DNA from: Halopelagius longus
GTDB taxonomy: Archaea; Halobacteriota; Halobacteria; Halobacteriales; Haloferacaceae
Assembly (NCBI RefSeq): GCF_900100875.1
Contig: NZ_FNKQ01000001.1
Location: 62,001-126,000 of the forward strand
Length of the DNA stretch: 64,000 bases
Direction of reading: 5' to 3'
The notes beneath the pieces are model-generated. The model did no database searches. It was not told the DNA's origin and saw only the letters and a list, made by a program, of their open reading frames with translations. Shown piece after piece: positions 26,002-35,385 of this stretch. The translations under genes and the position numbers were made by a program. Position 1 is the stretch's first letter, and the number at the start of each line of letters is the position of its first letter.

Positions 26002-27300
26002 CTACTCGCGGACGTTCCGTCCGACCGCCTCGACGAACGTCCCCTCGTCGTAGACGACGGTCCCGCGGACCATCGTCAGGTCGGGAAAGACGCCCGTCCG
26101 TCCCTCGAACGGCGTCCACCCGCACTTCGAGTGGAGTTCGTCGCCGCGAATCTCGCGGGTCTCCTCGGGGTCGAAGAGAACCAAATCCGCGTCGCGCCCG
26201 ACTTCGACGCGCCCTTTCTTCGGCAGGTCGAATATCTCCGCGGCGTTCGCGGCGGTCACGTCCCTGACGCGTTCGTAGGAGAGGTTCCCCGCCTCCGCTT
26301 CGGCCAACATGAGCGGAAGCATCGTCTCGACGCCCGGAACGCCGCTCGGGGCGTCCCAGAGACCCGTCTCCTTCTCCTCGACGGTGTGGGGCGCGTGGTC
26401 GGTGGCGACGATGTCGATGTCGCCCTCGACCAGTCGCTCCCACATCCCCGCGCGACGCTCCTCGCTCCGGAGGGGCGGGTTCATCCGCCCGAACGTCCCG
26501 AGTTCCGTCGCGTCCTCGCGGGAGAGAAAGAGGTGGTGCGGCGTCACCTCGCACGTCGCGCCGCCCGCCCTCGCGGCGTCGACGCCCTCGGGCGTGCTCG
26601 TGTGCGCGACGTGTATCGCCGCCTCGGAGTCCGAACCCACCTCCACCGCGCGTTCGACGGCGGCGGCCTCCGCCTCCGCGGCGCGGTACTGGCTCCACGG
26701 GTCGGCGTCCGCGTCCCGCCCCGTCCCGCCGGCGTCGCGTTCCCGCGCCGCCTCGTCGAACAGGTCCGCGTCCTCGGCGTGGACGGTGACCGTCACGTCC
26801 GCGTCGGCCGCCGCCGCGACGGCGTCGGAAAAGAGGTCCGCCTCGATACCCATGTCGCCCGTCGAGTCGGCGAGGAACACCTCGCCGAGTGCGAACAGCG
26901 GTCGGTCGAACAGCGACTCGGGGTCCCACTCGGCGGTGACGCCGCCGTTGATGCCGTAGTCCACGAGCGACTCCGCCGCGAGTTCCGCCTTCTCGTCGAA
27001 CGCCGCCCCCGTCGTCGTCGGCGGCGTCGTGTTCGGTTGGTCGACGACGGTCGTGACGCCGCCCGCGGCGGCGCTCTGCGAACCGGTCTCCCACGTCTCC
27101 TTGTGGGCGTAGCCCGGTTCGCGGAAGTGGACGTGGGCGTCTATCGCGCCCGGGAAAAGTCGCCGCCCGTCGGCCGCTATCACTCGTTCGTCCGGCGTCG
27201 GGTCGAGCGACGGTTCGACCGCCGCTATCTCCTCGCCTTCGACCCGCACGTCGCGGACGCGTCCGTCTGCGAGCGTCGCATCGACGATGAGCGTAGACAT
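26002..27300 (-). CDS. pyrC: Dihydroorotase
   Basis: 432 residues. Amidohydrolase motifs: DAHVHFREPGY (metal-binding HxH plus substrate Arg), TVHAED, VAHTST, CEVTPHHLFLSRED and ATDHAPHT (catalytic Asp). This set and the length fit the long dihydroorotase/allantoinase branch; the REPG motif supports dihydroorotase, which closes carbamoyl-aspartate to dihydroorotate in pyrimidine synthesis. The segment that in many relatives bears a carboxylated lysine reads GEVFLADSTG here, without Lys. Monocistronic; downstream on the same strand nothing pyrimidine-related is seen. Confidence 0.9.
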   Translation of the reverse strand: MSTLIVDATLADGRVRDVRVEGEEIAAVEPSLDPTPDERVIAADGRRLFPGAIDAHVHFREPGYAHKETWETGSQSAAAGGVTTVVDQPNTTPPTTTGAAFDEKAELAAESLVDYGINGGVTAEWDPESLFDRPLFALGEVFLADSTGDMGIEADLFSDAVAAAADADVTVTVHAEDADLFDEAARERDAGGTGRDADADPWSQYRAAEAEAAAVERAVEVGSDSEAAIHVAHTSTPEGVDAARAGGATCEVTPHHLFLSREDATELGTFGRMNPPLRSEERRAGMWERLVEGDIDIVATDHAPHTVEEKETGLWDAPSGVPGVETMLPLMLAEAEAGNLSYERVRDVTAANAAEIFDLPKKGRVEVGRDADLVLFDPEETREIRGDELHSKCGWTPFEGRTGVFPDLTMVRGTVVYDEGTFVEAVGRNVRE

Positions 27301-27341
27301 ACCCGTGTGTCCGAGGGCGGTGACCTAAGCCCCGCGGTTCG

Positions 27342-28067
27342 CTACTCCTCGTCGGAGACGAACGCCGCGGCGTCCGTCACGTCCCACTCGGCGTCGCCGA
27401 CGAACGAGGCTTCCAGCGCTCGACGCGTCTCCTCGGGGTCGGACGGCCCGCCGCTTTCGGCGACGCTGCCGACCGTCTCGGGGTCGAACGGCACGTCGAG
27501 CGCCTCGTACACCGGCGCTAACACCGCCGCGAGTTCCTCGCGTTCGCCCGCGACGACGACGCCGGAGACGAGTGCGGCGTCGCTCCGGACGCGTTGGGCG
27601 ATACCGCATAGCTTCCCGTCGGCCTGCACCGAGTGCGCGCCGGGGCAGAAGGAGTTGGGCGGTTCGCCCGGCGTCGCGGCGACGCCGAGGGACGCCAACG
27701 CGTCCACGACCGATTCGGTCGCCGCGTCGTACCGGTCGTCGAGGCCGGTACGGATGTCCTCCGTCGGAACGACGTGGGCGAACGCCAGCGTCGTCGCTCC
27801 GGTGTAGGCGACGGCCCGCCCGCCGACGCTCCGTTCGACCGGCGGGAAGCCGCGTTCGTCGGCCGCGCGGCGGGCCGCCTCGTACCCGTCGGCGTGACTG
27901 TCCCGGCGGCCGAACGCGACCTGTCTGTGCGGCGTCCACGCGCGGAAGGCGGGGACGCCGTCTCGCCCCGTCTCCGCCAGCATCGCCGCCGTCACCGTCC
28001 GGTCCGCCTCTCGCGTCGGCGCGCGCCCGCGAACGACTCGAACTCGGTCGCCTTCGAAGGCGTCCAT
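27342..28067 (-). CDS. Lipoate-protein ligase family protein
   Basis: 241 residues of the BPL/LplA fold. Key segments: VERSVGGRAVAYTGATTLAF, corresponding to the R-x-x-GGGxVxHD lipoyl-AMP loop (here R-S-V-GGRAV-x-Y), and VQADGKLCGIAQRV, holding the conserved lysine of the K-x-x-G-x-A-Q motif. Attaches lipoate or octanoate to 2-oxoacid dehydrogenase or glycine-cleavage proteins. No lipoyl substrate gene is nearby. Start ATG 28067 is placed where conserved sequence begins. Exact acyl substrate unproven. Confidence 0.85.
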   Translation of the reverse strand: MDAFEGDRVRVVRGRAPTREADRTVTAAMLAETGRDGVPAFRAWTPHRQVAFGRRDSHADGYEAARRAADERGFPPVERSVGGRAVAYTGATTLAFAHVVPTEDIRTGLDDRYDAATESVVDALASLGVAATPGEPPNSFCPGAHSVQADGKLCGIAQRVRSDAALVSGVVVAGEREELAAVLAPVYEALDVPFDPETVGSVAESGGPSDPEETRRALEASFVGDAEWDVTDAAAFVSDEE

Positions 28068-28119
28068 ACGGGGCGGTGGCGCCGACGCGTCTAAGCCCTC
28101 CCGGTCCCCCCGTTTCGGC

Positions 28120-29088
28120 ATGGACGGCGACGCCGAGTCCGGACGCGCCCGCGCGGAGAGCGACCCGAATCGGGACGGACCGGGACGCCCGCCCGCCCGC
28201 CCCGCCGACGCGGAGTTCGTGACGGTGCCCGCGGACGTACTCGACCTGTACCGTCGCTTCTCGCTGTACAACTCGCCGTACCCGGCGCACGACGACGCCT
28301 CCGCGATAGACCTCTACCCGACGTCGAACGACGGCCTCTCGCCCGTCGCCGGCGAGGTGGTGGAGACGCGGACCGTCAGTGCGCCGCCGAAACCCTACGC
28401 CCACGAGGAGGAGTACCTCATCCTCGTGGACGCGGGCGAGTACGTCGCCCGCATCCTCCACGTCGAACCCGAAGTCGAGGCGGGCGACTCGGTGGCCGTC
28501 GGCGACCGACTCGGGCCGATGATTCGCTCGGGTTTCTTCGCGCCGTGGGTCGGCAACCACGTCCACCTCGGCTTCCGCCGCCGCGACCAGAACCCCCACC
28601 GCGCGGCAGGGTCGCTTCCGGTCGTCGCCGACGCGCCGGTCGAACCCGTCCGGTGGGACGGCACCGGAACCGTCGTCGAGACGGGCGAGACCTACGCGAT
28701 TCTCGACGAACCGGTCCACCCCGCGCCCGGCGACCGGTGGGCCGCCGTCGCGGCGGAAGCGCGCTCCGACGGCGACGCAGAGCCTTTCGCGGTCGCTCTC
28801 GACGGCGGGTTGGCGCACTACGCCGCGGGCGGCGTCCTCTCGGACGGCGCGGACGGCCGCACGCTGTCGTTCCTCGGCCACCCCGTCGGGGCCGTCGAGG
28901 GCCGGAACGTCGCGTGGGACGCGTTCGACGTGGTGGTCGACGGCGACAGAATCACCGGCGTCTCCCTCTTTGCGGGGTCGACTCGCGACTTCGGCGCGAA
29001 ACTCGTCTGCCCGGACCACGGGTTCGAGGTGGGCGAGGCGGTCCGAGTCGAGATTCGGGAGAGCGACGACCCGATTCGACTGGGTTGA
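28120..29088 (+). CDS. M23/LytM-like domain protein, haloarchaeal
   Basis: 322 residues, no signal peptide. After a proline-rich start, residues about 55-155 follow the M23 (LytM) layout: HDDASAIDLYP, GLSPVAGEVVET, ARILHVEPEVEAGDSVAVG and NHVHLGFRR. The H-x(n)-D and HxH elements that bind zinc in M23 peptidases are at equivalent places. The C-terminal 150 residues look like a separate beta-rich domain with a late Cys-His pair (LVCPDHGFEVGE). Haloarchaea have no peptidoglycan, so the target would differ or the fold is used for binding only. Fold assignment is by eye. Confidence 0.65.
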   Translation: MDGDAESGRARAESDPNRDGPGRPPARPADAEFVTVPADVLDLYRRFSLYNSPYPAHDDASAIDLYPTSNDGLSPVAGEVVETRTVSAPPKPYAHEEEYLILVDAGEYVARILHVEPEVEAGDSVAVGDRLGPMIRSGFFAPWVGNHVHLGFRRRDQNPHRAAGSLPVVADAPVEPVRWDGTGTVVETGETYAILDEPVHPAPGDRWAAVAAEARSDGDAEPFAVALDGGLAHYAAGGVLSDGADGRTLSFLGHPVGAVEGRNVAWDAFDVVVDGDRITGVSLFAGSTRDFGAKLVCPDHGFEVGEAVRVEIRESDDPIRLG

Positions 29089-29154
29089 CCCGCGAACCCT
29101 CGCCGGAGTGCCGGAACCGCCGACTACATAGGGTTCGCGTGCGCCGTGGCACCA

Positions 29155-29676
29155 ATGGCCGACGGTGACGAGAACCGCGACGGCGACGGACGGGACGACG
29201 TCGAGTTCCCGAGCGAAGCCGCGGCGTTCGTCCAGCAGTACATCGAACAGGAACACGGCTACCTCTCGTGGTTGAACACGCGCGTCGAGGAGATAGAACG
29301 CGGGCGCGTCGTGATGACGATACCGTACGACGAGAAACTCACGAACACGACGGACCCACCGACGGTCCACGGCGGCATCGCGGCGACGCTTATCGACACC
29401 GCGGGCGGCATCGCCCAGCGGACGACGTTCGACGACCCGATGGCCCACGGCGTTGCGACGGTGAACCTGAACGTGAACTACCTCCGCCGGGCGTCCGGAA
29501 CGCTCCGCGCGACGGCCGAAGTCGTCCGCGCGGGCGGTACCATCGGCGTCAGCACCGTCACCGTCGTCAGTCAGATTCCCGACGAGGCGTCCGACGACGC
29601 CGCCGACCGGTGGGAGGGGACGCCCGACTCTCAAGCCGTCGCCACCGGACAGGCCGCTTACAGGCTGTTCCGCTGA
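29155..29676 (+). CDS. PaaI-type hotdog-fold thioesterase
   Basis: 173 residues. The hotdog hallmark HGGIAATLIDTAGGIAQ (H-G-G-x(4)-D) starts near 74, and VNLNVNYLRRASGTLRATAEV is the central strand pair. Hydrolyses an acyl- or aryl-CoA thioester in the cytoplasm; the substrate cannot be predicted. I use ATG 29155, three codons inside the longest frame, since the extra codons begin at a GTG. Confidence 0.88.
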   Translation: MADGDENRDGDGRDDVEFPSEAAAFVQQYIEQEHGYLSWLNTRVEEIERGRVVMTIPYDEKLTNTTDPPTVHGGIAATLIDTAGGIAQRTTFDDPMAHGVATVNLNVNYLRRASGTLRATAEVVRAGGTIGVSTVTVVSQIPDEASDDAADRWEGTPDSQAVATGQAAYRLFR

Positions 29677-29813
29677 GGACTCCTTCGTCCGCCGTCGCTT
29701 CGCCTTCGTGGCACCGGGAGACGCGGCGACTGACCGTCCGACACGAGTGCCTTCGTCCGGACCCGAACGGTCCGCTCGTATCTCTCCCCTCCGCTTCATA
29801 CTTGTCAATATTA

Positions 29814-29824
29814 CTATTATAAAT
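29814..29824 (+). promoter_or_regulatory. TATA box of the PhoD-like gene
   Basis: ctattataaat in a strongly AT-rich patch, about 40 bases before ATG 29861; the transcript would carry a leader of some 15 bases. Confidence 0.55.
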
Positions 29825-29860
29825 GGCTACTACGGAATCGAACAACTGCCTCTGTGTCTC

Positions 29861-31654
29861 ATGACGGACAATACAGACGGCGAGAATGTGACAAAGAGGA
29901 GGGACGTTCTCCGAACGGCGGGTGCGGCGGCGGCCGGCGGCGTCGCCACTGCGCTCCTCGACGCGGACATCGTTCGCGGTGCGAGCGCGGAGTCCGTTCG
30001 GGAGGGTGCGGCCGACTGGACGACCGACGCCGACGCCGGCGCGTTTCCGCTGTCGGTGGCGAGCGGCGGACCGACGGAGGCGGGCGCGATTCTGTGGACG
30101 AAACTGGCCGAAGGCGCGCACTCGGAGTCGGACCCGACGTACGTTCGGGTCGGGACCGACGAGTCGTTCTCGGAGACGGTGTACGAGGGGAAAGTCGCCG
30201 CGGACGCGGTGACGCCCGACCACGACCACGTGGTGAAGGTGGACGTAGACGGCGAACTCCCCGCAGACTGCCACCTGTACTTCCAGTTCCACCACGCGGG
30301 CGCGAACAGTCCGGTCGGTCGCTGTCGCACGCTCCCCGCGCCGGACGCGAGTCCGGAGCGCCTCCGCTTGGCCGTCGTCTCCTGTCAGTCGTATCAGGAC
30401 GGGTACTACCCCTCGTACGGCTACGTCGCCGAGGAGGACGTCGACTACCTCGTCCACCTCGGCGACCAGATTTACGAGTACGCCGGCGACTCGCGGTTCG
30501 AGGGCCGGTCGGTCACGCTCCCCAGCGGAAACGACGTCGCGTGGACGCTGGAGGACTACCGGCACCTCTGGCGGACGTACCGCGGCGACGAGTTCTTCCA
30601 GCGGGCGCTGGCCAACCACACGTTCATCCCGACGTGGGACGACCACGAGTACGTCAACAACCCGTTCTGGGACTACGAGAACGACCGCCCGTGGTCGGAC
30701 GACCACCCGCGGAACGACGACGACGAGTTCATGACCCGGCTGTACCGGGACTCGATTCGGGCGTGGTGGGAGTACAACCCCGCCCGCGTCCAGTACGACG
30801 CCGACGCCGACCACCTCCACGACCGGTTCCGGATGTGGCGAAGCGTGCGCTTCGGCGACTTGGTCGAACTCCTGATGACCGACGAACGCCTCTTCCGGTC
30901 GATGCCGCCGGGCGGCGACGACGCCGGGCGGCGGGAGGGCGGCGTCCCGCCGAACGCGCCCGAGGCCGACGACGGCGACCGGACGATGCTCGGCTTCGAA
31001 CAGCGCGAGTGGTTCCTCGATACCGCTCTCGGAAGCGACGCGACGTGGCTGACGTGGGGGAACGAGGTGCCGTTCTCGCCCATCTGGCGGTCGAGCAACG
31101 ACGACGGGCAGTTCTACCGCGACTACGACAACTGGGACGGGTACGAACACGAACGGCGCGAAATCGTCGGCCGATTGGCCCACGAAGGCGTCGAGAACTA
31201 CGTCGCGCTCACCGGCGACATGCACAACTACATGGTGTCGTACGTGCTGAACGACTGGGAGAGCGTCGAGAACCGGTCGCCGATTCCTCCGGCGGATGAG
31301 CGCGTCGGCGTCGAACTGATGGCGCCGGCGATATCGAGCGAGTCCGACGCCTCGAACTTCTGGGGGGCGGAGGACTCCACCGACGTCGAGTCCGAGTCGC
31401 CGGCCCTGACGGCCGACAAACACCGCGAAGTCGTCTTAGAAGAGAACCCCCACATCGAGTGGTTCGACTCGCAGTACAACGGCTACGCCGTCGCCGAGTT
31501 CGCGCCGGACGGCTGCACGTGGCGGGCGTACGCCGTCGACGACACCGTCGACGAACCGGACGCACACCGCACGTTGCTCCGCGAGTACCACGTCCCGGAG
31601 GGCGGCGTCGAACTCGAAGAACGCGCGGCGAACGACCCGGACTGGGAGGGCTGA
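29861..31654 (+). CDS. PhoD-like alkaline phosphatase/phosphodiesterase, Tat-exported
   Basis: 597 residues. Twin-arginine signal KRRDVLRTAGAAAAGG near 12-27, so it is exported folded. A beta domain follows (FPLSVASGGPTEAGAILWTK, the usual PhoD opening). The metallophosphoesterase core has RLAVVSCQSYQDGYY, YLVHLGDQIYEY, TWDDHEYVNNPF, TWGNEVPFSP and LTGDMHNYMVSY, supplying the Asp/Asn/His ligands. It probably releases phosphate from esters or phospholipid head groups outside the cell, a common haloarchaeal response to phosphate limitation. No Pho-specific operator was identified. Start ATG 29861 keeps a normal-length signal peptide. Confidence 0.9.
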   Translation: MTDNTDGENVTKRRDVLRTAGAAAAGGVATALLDADIVRGASAESVREGAADWTTDADAGAFPLSVASGGPTEAGAILWTKLAEGAHSESDPTYVRVGTDESFSETVYEGKVAADAVTPDHDHVVKVDVDGELPADCHLYFQFHHAGANSPVGRCRTLPAPDASPERLRLAVVSCQSYQDGYYPSYGYVAEEDVDYLVHLGDQIYEYAGDSRFEGRSVTLPSGNDVAWTLEDYRHLWRTYRGDEFFQRALANHTFIPTWDDHEYVNNPFWDYENDRPWSDDHPRNDDDEFMTRLYRDSIRAWWEYNPARVQYDADADHLHDRFRMWRSVRFGDLVELLMTDERLFRSMPPGGDDAGRREGGVPPNAPEADDGDRTMLGFEQREWFLDTALGSDATWLTWGNEVPFSPIWRSSNDDGQFYRDYDNWDGYEHERREIVGRLAHEGVENYVALTGDMHNYMVSYVLNDWESVENRSPIPPADERVGVELMAPAISSESDASNFWGAEDSTDVESESPALTADKHREVVLEENPHIEWFDSQYNGYAVAEFAPDGCTWRAYAVDDTVDEPDAHRTLLREYHVPEGGVELEERAANDPDWEG

Positions 31655-31681
31655 CCTCCGTCTCCGTCCGGGACCGCTCCG

Positions 31682-31686
31682 TTTTT
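31682..31686 (+). terminator. T-run after the PhoD-like gene
   Basis: Five T residues 27 bases after the stop, in a GC-rich spacer before the convergent nicotinamidase gene; a likely archaeal terminator. Confidence 0.4.
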
Positions 31687-31739
31687 CTCGACGCCCTCGC
31701 GGGCCAACCGACCCGCCGAGGCCGGCTTCCCGTCGCCGA

Positions 31740-32321
31740 CTACGCGAAGCGAATCTCGTCGCTCGTCGTCACCTCGCCGAACAACCACCCCGCGTGGTCG
31801 ACGGCGTACTCCTTGTGCTCGTCCTCTATCGCGCCGATGGCGTCCTCGGCGAGGACGGGGCGGAAGTCGCGCAGGCCCGCGCTTCCCGCGGTGTGGAGGA
31901 CGCAGACGTTCGCCAGCGTCCCGCAGATGACCAAATCCTCGATGCCGTGGGCGTTTAGCCACCCCTCTAACTCGGTTCGGTGGAACGCGTCGTACGTGTG
32001 CTTGACGACGACGTGGTCCTCCTGGCGCACGTCGAGTTCCTCGACGAGTTCCGTCTCCCACGTCCCCTCGACGACGTGTTCGCCCCAGCGTTCGAACTCG
32101 TCGTAGTAGTGGGCGTCGTCGAACTGTTCCGGCGGGTGCACGTCGCGGGTGTAGACGACTTGCGCGCCCGCCTCTCGCGCGTCGTCCACGAGGGCGGCCA
32201 CGTCGTCTATCACCGCCTCGCTCCCGGGCGCGTACAGGCTCCCGTCCGGGTGACAGAAGCCGTTCTGCATGTCGACGGCTATCACGGCGGTTCGCTCGGG
32301 GTCGAACGAGTACTCGCTCAT
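31740..32321 (-). CDS. pncA: Nicotinamidase/isochorismatase-family amidase
   Basis: 193 residues. Catalytic triad visible as D17 (VIAVDMQNGF), K107 (VVVKHTYDAF) and C140 (GTLANVCVLHTA). Metal ligands D60 and H62 (TRDVHPP) and H71 match the nicotinamidase rather than the metal-free isochorismatase pattern. It deamidates nicotinamide to nicotinate, which the phosphoribosyltransferase at 35957 can use, completing NAD salvage. Stands alone between convergent phoD-like and divergent lipoprotein genes. Confidence 0.88.
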   Translation of the reverse strand: MSEYSFDPERTAVIAVDMQNGFCHPDGSLYAPGSEAVIDDVAALVDDAREAGAQVVYTRDVHPPEQFDDAHYYDEFERWGEHVVEGTWETELVEELDVRQEDHVVVKHTYDAFHRTELEGWLNAHGIEDLVICGTLANVCVLHTAGSAGLRDFRPVLAEDAIGAIEDEHKEYAVDHAGWLFGEVTTSDEIRFA

Positions 32322-32464
32322 ACGACTAGGTTATCTACCGGTCCACAAAACTGTACGCCGCCTCCTCCTCGGGCCGTCTTCCGTGCGATACCGCCTCGCG
32401 GCGGCCCCGGCGTCGCCGGCCGATGCGGAAAGGTACTTCTGCCCCCGGGCCATCAGGCCGGACA

Positions 32465-33934
32465 ATGCCACCGCGCCACGGACTCGTCGCCGCGTCCCTC
32501 GCTTTCCTTCTGGTTTTCGCGGGGTGTTCCGCGCCCGCGTTGAACCCGAACGCCGACGCCGGCGGGTCTGACTCGGACGCACCGACGCCCGCGACGCCGG
32601 ACGAGAACTTCTCGGACCCCGAGGAGGACGCCCTCGGGTGGGAGGACGGCTACTGGTACGGCGAACCCATCGAGGTGGACCAGTCCGACGGCCTCTCGGA
32701 CGCGGAACTGCGGGCGTTCGTCGGGCGGTCGATGGCGCGCGTCGAGTACGTCCGCCACAAGGAGTTCCAAAAGCGGGTGTCGGTCGACGTGCTCTCGCGG
32801 GCCGAGTACCGGAACCGCTCTACGGGCACGCCCTCCGCGACCGGACCGAGCGAGTTCGACCAGTGGAACAACCAAGTGTGGGAGGCACTGTTCATCACCG
32901 GCGAGGCGCAGGACAGCCAATCGAGCATCAGCGGAACGCGCGAGTCCGCCGTCGCGGGCTTTTACTCCCCCCGCGACGACGCGATAAAGATCATCACCGA
33001 CTCGCCGGACTCGCCGACCATCGACAACGCGACGCTCGTCCACGAACTCACGCACGCCCTTCAGGACCAACACTACGACCTGACGAAGCGGAAGTACTCC
33101 GGGCAGACCCAAGACGGCGACTTGGCCATCGACGGCGCCGTCGAGGGCGACGCGAAGTACGTCGAACTCCGCTACGCCGACCTCTGTGAGGGCGAGTGGA
33201 GTTGCGTCGCCGCACCGCGAGGGAGCGGTTCGTCCGAGTCCTCCGGGAACGCTTCGGGCGGCGGTCCGAACCTCGGCATCTTCCTCACCATCTTCCAACC
33301 GTACTCCGACGGCCCGGTGTTCATCTCAGAGCACCACCGACGCGGCGGGTGGGACGCGGTGGACCGGCAGCTAAAGAACCCGCCCGAGTCCTCGGAGCAG
33401 GTCATCCACCGGACCGACGAGAAGCCCGTCCGAATCGAGTTCAGAGACCGGGGCCGAAACGGCTGGTCGACGTTCCGGAATCAGGGTCAAAGCGGCTCCG
33501 ACACCGTCGGCGAGGCGTCCATCTTCGCCATGTTCTGGTATCAGGCGCGGACGACGGGCGCCGACACGCTCAACCCGCGGACCATCCTCCAGATAGACAG
33601 CCGCTACGACTCGTACAACTACGACGCGAAGCCCTCGAACGGGTGGGGTAACGACCGCCTGTTCCCGTACAAGAAGGGGTCCGGCAACGACAGCGAGTAC
33701 GGCTACGTCTGGGTGACCGAGTGGGACTCCGAGTCCGACGCCCGGCAGTTCCAGAACGCGTATCGGAACATCCTCTCGGCGCACGACGCGACGAAACGCG
33801 GCGAGAACACGTACGTCGTCCCGAACGGCGAGTTCGAGGACGCGTTCCGCGTCACCCGCGACGGCACCCGCGTCGTCATCGTCAACGGGCCGACGCCCGA
33901 TGACCTCGACGACATCCGCCCGCCGCAGTCCTGA
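32465..33934 (+). CDS. Hvo_1808-type surface lipoprotein with HExxH motif (copy 1)
   Basis: 489 residues. Lipoprotein signal with lipobox FAGC (Cys21), then a D/S/T/P-rich tether to about 50. The conserved body starts WEDGYWYGEPIEVDQSDGLS. HELTHALQ at 193-200 is a zinc-metallopeptidase motif (HExxH), followed about 25 residues later by DGAVEGDAKYVE, where the Glu could be a third ligand as in gluzincins. C-terminal part: TVGEASIFAMFWY and YVVPNGEFEDAFRVTRDGTR. The family is haloarchaeal and named after Hvo_1808; peptidase activity is inferred. Tandem with a second copy. Confidence 0.85.
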   Translation: MPPRHGLVAASLAFLLVFAGCSAPALNPNADAGGSDSDAPTPATPDENFSDPEEDALGWEDGYWYGEPIEVDQSDGLSDAELRAFVGRSMARVEYVRHKEFQKRVSVDVLSRAEYRNRSTGTPSATGPSEFDQWNNQVWEALFITGEAQDSQSSISGTRESAVAGFYSPRDDAIKIITDSPDSPTIDNATLVHELTHALQDQHYDLTKRKYSGQTQDGDLAIDGAVEGDAKYVELRYADLCEGEWSCVAAPRGSGSSESSGNASGGGPNLGIFLTIFQPYSDGPVFISEHHRRGGWDAVDRQLKNPPESSEQVIHRTDEKPVRIEFRDRGRNGWSTFRNQGQSGSDTVGEASIFAMFWYQARTTGADTLNPRTILQIDSRYDSYNYDAKPSNGWGNDRLFPYKKGSGNDSEYGYVWVTEWDSESDARQFQNAYRNILSAHDATKRGENTYVVPNGEFEDAFRVTRDGTRVVIVNGPTPDDLDDIRPPQS

Positions 33935-33987
33935 CGGCGCGTCCGCCGCCGCGAATTCTTTTGTCCGGTCGCACCGTGTTTCGACGC

Positions 33988-35349
33988 GTGAACGACGCGC
34001 GCGTCCGGTTCGTCGCCGTTCTCGCGGTAGCGACGCTCGTGCTCTCGGGCTGTGCCGCCCCCGTCGCGGACCCGACGCCGAACGAGTGGCGCTGGCCCGA
34101 GGACCCCCAGAGCGACAGAATCGGCTGGGAGGCGGGCTACTGGTACAACGAGTCCGTCGCGGTGAACCAGTCGGACGGGCTGAACGCCTCCGAACGCGAG
34201 GCGTTCGTCGCTCGGACGGCGGCCCGCGTCGAACGCATCCGGGGGCTGGAGTTCGAGGAGTCCGTGGAGGTGGACGTGATGTCGCGCGCCGAGTACCGCG
34301 ACCAATCGAGCGGAGACGGCGGCGCCGGGCCGGGGTGGAACGACCAAGTGTGGGAGGCGCTCCTTCTGATCGGCGAGGACAGGACCGTCGAGGCGGCGTT
34401 CGACGACCTGTACGGCGACGCGGTTCTCGGCTACTACTCGCCGTCCGAGGAGCGCATCGTCGTCGTCAGCGACGCCGAAAATCCGGTGATAGACCGGGCG
34501 ACGCTGTCGCACGAACTGATGCACGCCCTCCAGTACCAGCGGTTCGACATCGGGGGCGTGCCGCAGACGCTCGACGGCAGACTCGCCGAGGACGGACTGG
34601 TCGAGGGCGACGCGCGGTACGTCGAGCAGTTGTACGAAGAACGGTGCGGCGACGAGTGGGACTGCGTCCGGCGGCCCGAGACGAATCCGAACCGCGAGAA
34701 CTTCGACGCCGGTGTGTACCTGACCGTCTACGCGCCGTACAGCGACGGACCGACGTTCGTCCACTCGCTCCGCGAACGCGGCGGGTGGACGGCCGTAAAC
34801 GAGGCGTACGCCAGACCGCCCGCCTCCACGGAGCAACTCGTCCACCCCGAGGCGTACCCCGAGGACCGACCGCGGACCGTCGCGGTGCCGAACCGGTCGA
34901 ACGGCGCGTGGTCGCGGTTCGACCGCCACCCGGTCGGAAACACCGTCGGCGAAGCGCCCATCTTCGTGATGCTCTACCGGCACGGGGCGATACCCTCGTC
35001 GGCGCTCGAACGGAACGCGGAGCCGTACTCGCGGTACAACTACTCCTCGAACGCGAGCGACGGGTGGGCGGGCGACACCGTCGTCCCGTACCGGAGCGAC
35101 GACGGCGAGTTCGGCTACGTCTGGGCGATAGAGTGGGAGACGGCGGCGGACGCCGAAGAGTTCGTGTCCGCCTACGAGACGGCGCTTCGGGAGGGGCTGA
35201 ACGCCACGCGGACGGCTCCGAACACGTACGTCGTCGCGGACGGTCCGTACGCCGACGCGTTCCGCGTCACGCGGAACGGGACGCGCGTCACCGTCGTCAA
35301 CGCGCCGACGACCGACCGGTTGGACGGCGTCCACGCGCCGGGTCGGTAG
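33988..35349 (+). CDS. Hvo_1808-type surface lipoprotein with HExxH motif (copy 2)
   Basis: 453 residues from GTG 33988. That start gives a proper lipoprotein signal (MNDARVRFVAVLAVATLVLS, then GC with Cys22) and lies about 25-30 bases after a TATA-like aattctttt; a TTG at 33961 would lengthen the signal unusually. HELMHALQ is at 175-182 and the downstream acidic motif DGLVEGDARYVEQLYEE matches copy 1. Overall alignable with copy 1 along its whole length, but shorter in the mid-region, so the pair arose by tandem duplication. Secreted, lipid-anchored, probable zinc peptidase. Confidence 0.84.
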   Translation: MNDARVRFVAVLAVATLVLSGCAAPVADPTPNEWRWPEDPQSDRIGWEAGYWYNESVAVNQSDGLNASEREAFVARTAARVERIRGLEFEESVEVDVMSRAEYRDQSSGDGGAGPGWNDQVWEALLLIGEDRTVEAAFDDLYGDAVLGYYSPSEERIVVVSDAENPVIDRATLSHELMHALQYQRFDIGGVPQTLDGRLAEDGLVEGDARYVEQLYEERCGDEWDCVRRPETNPNRENFDAGVYLTVYAPYSDGPTFVHSLRERGGWTAVNEAYARPPASTEQLVHPEAYPEDRPRTVAVPNRSNGAWSRFDRHPVGNTVGEAPIFVMLYRHGAIPSSALERNAEPYSRYNYSSNASDGWAGDTVVPYRSDDGEFGYVWAIEWETAADAEEFVSAYETALREGLNATRTAPNTYVVADGPYADAFRVTRNGTRVTVVNAPTTDRLDGVHAPGR

Positions 35350-35385
35350 AGAAGACACTTACCTGCGAACGGCCTCGGGCCGAGT

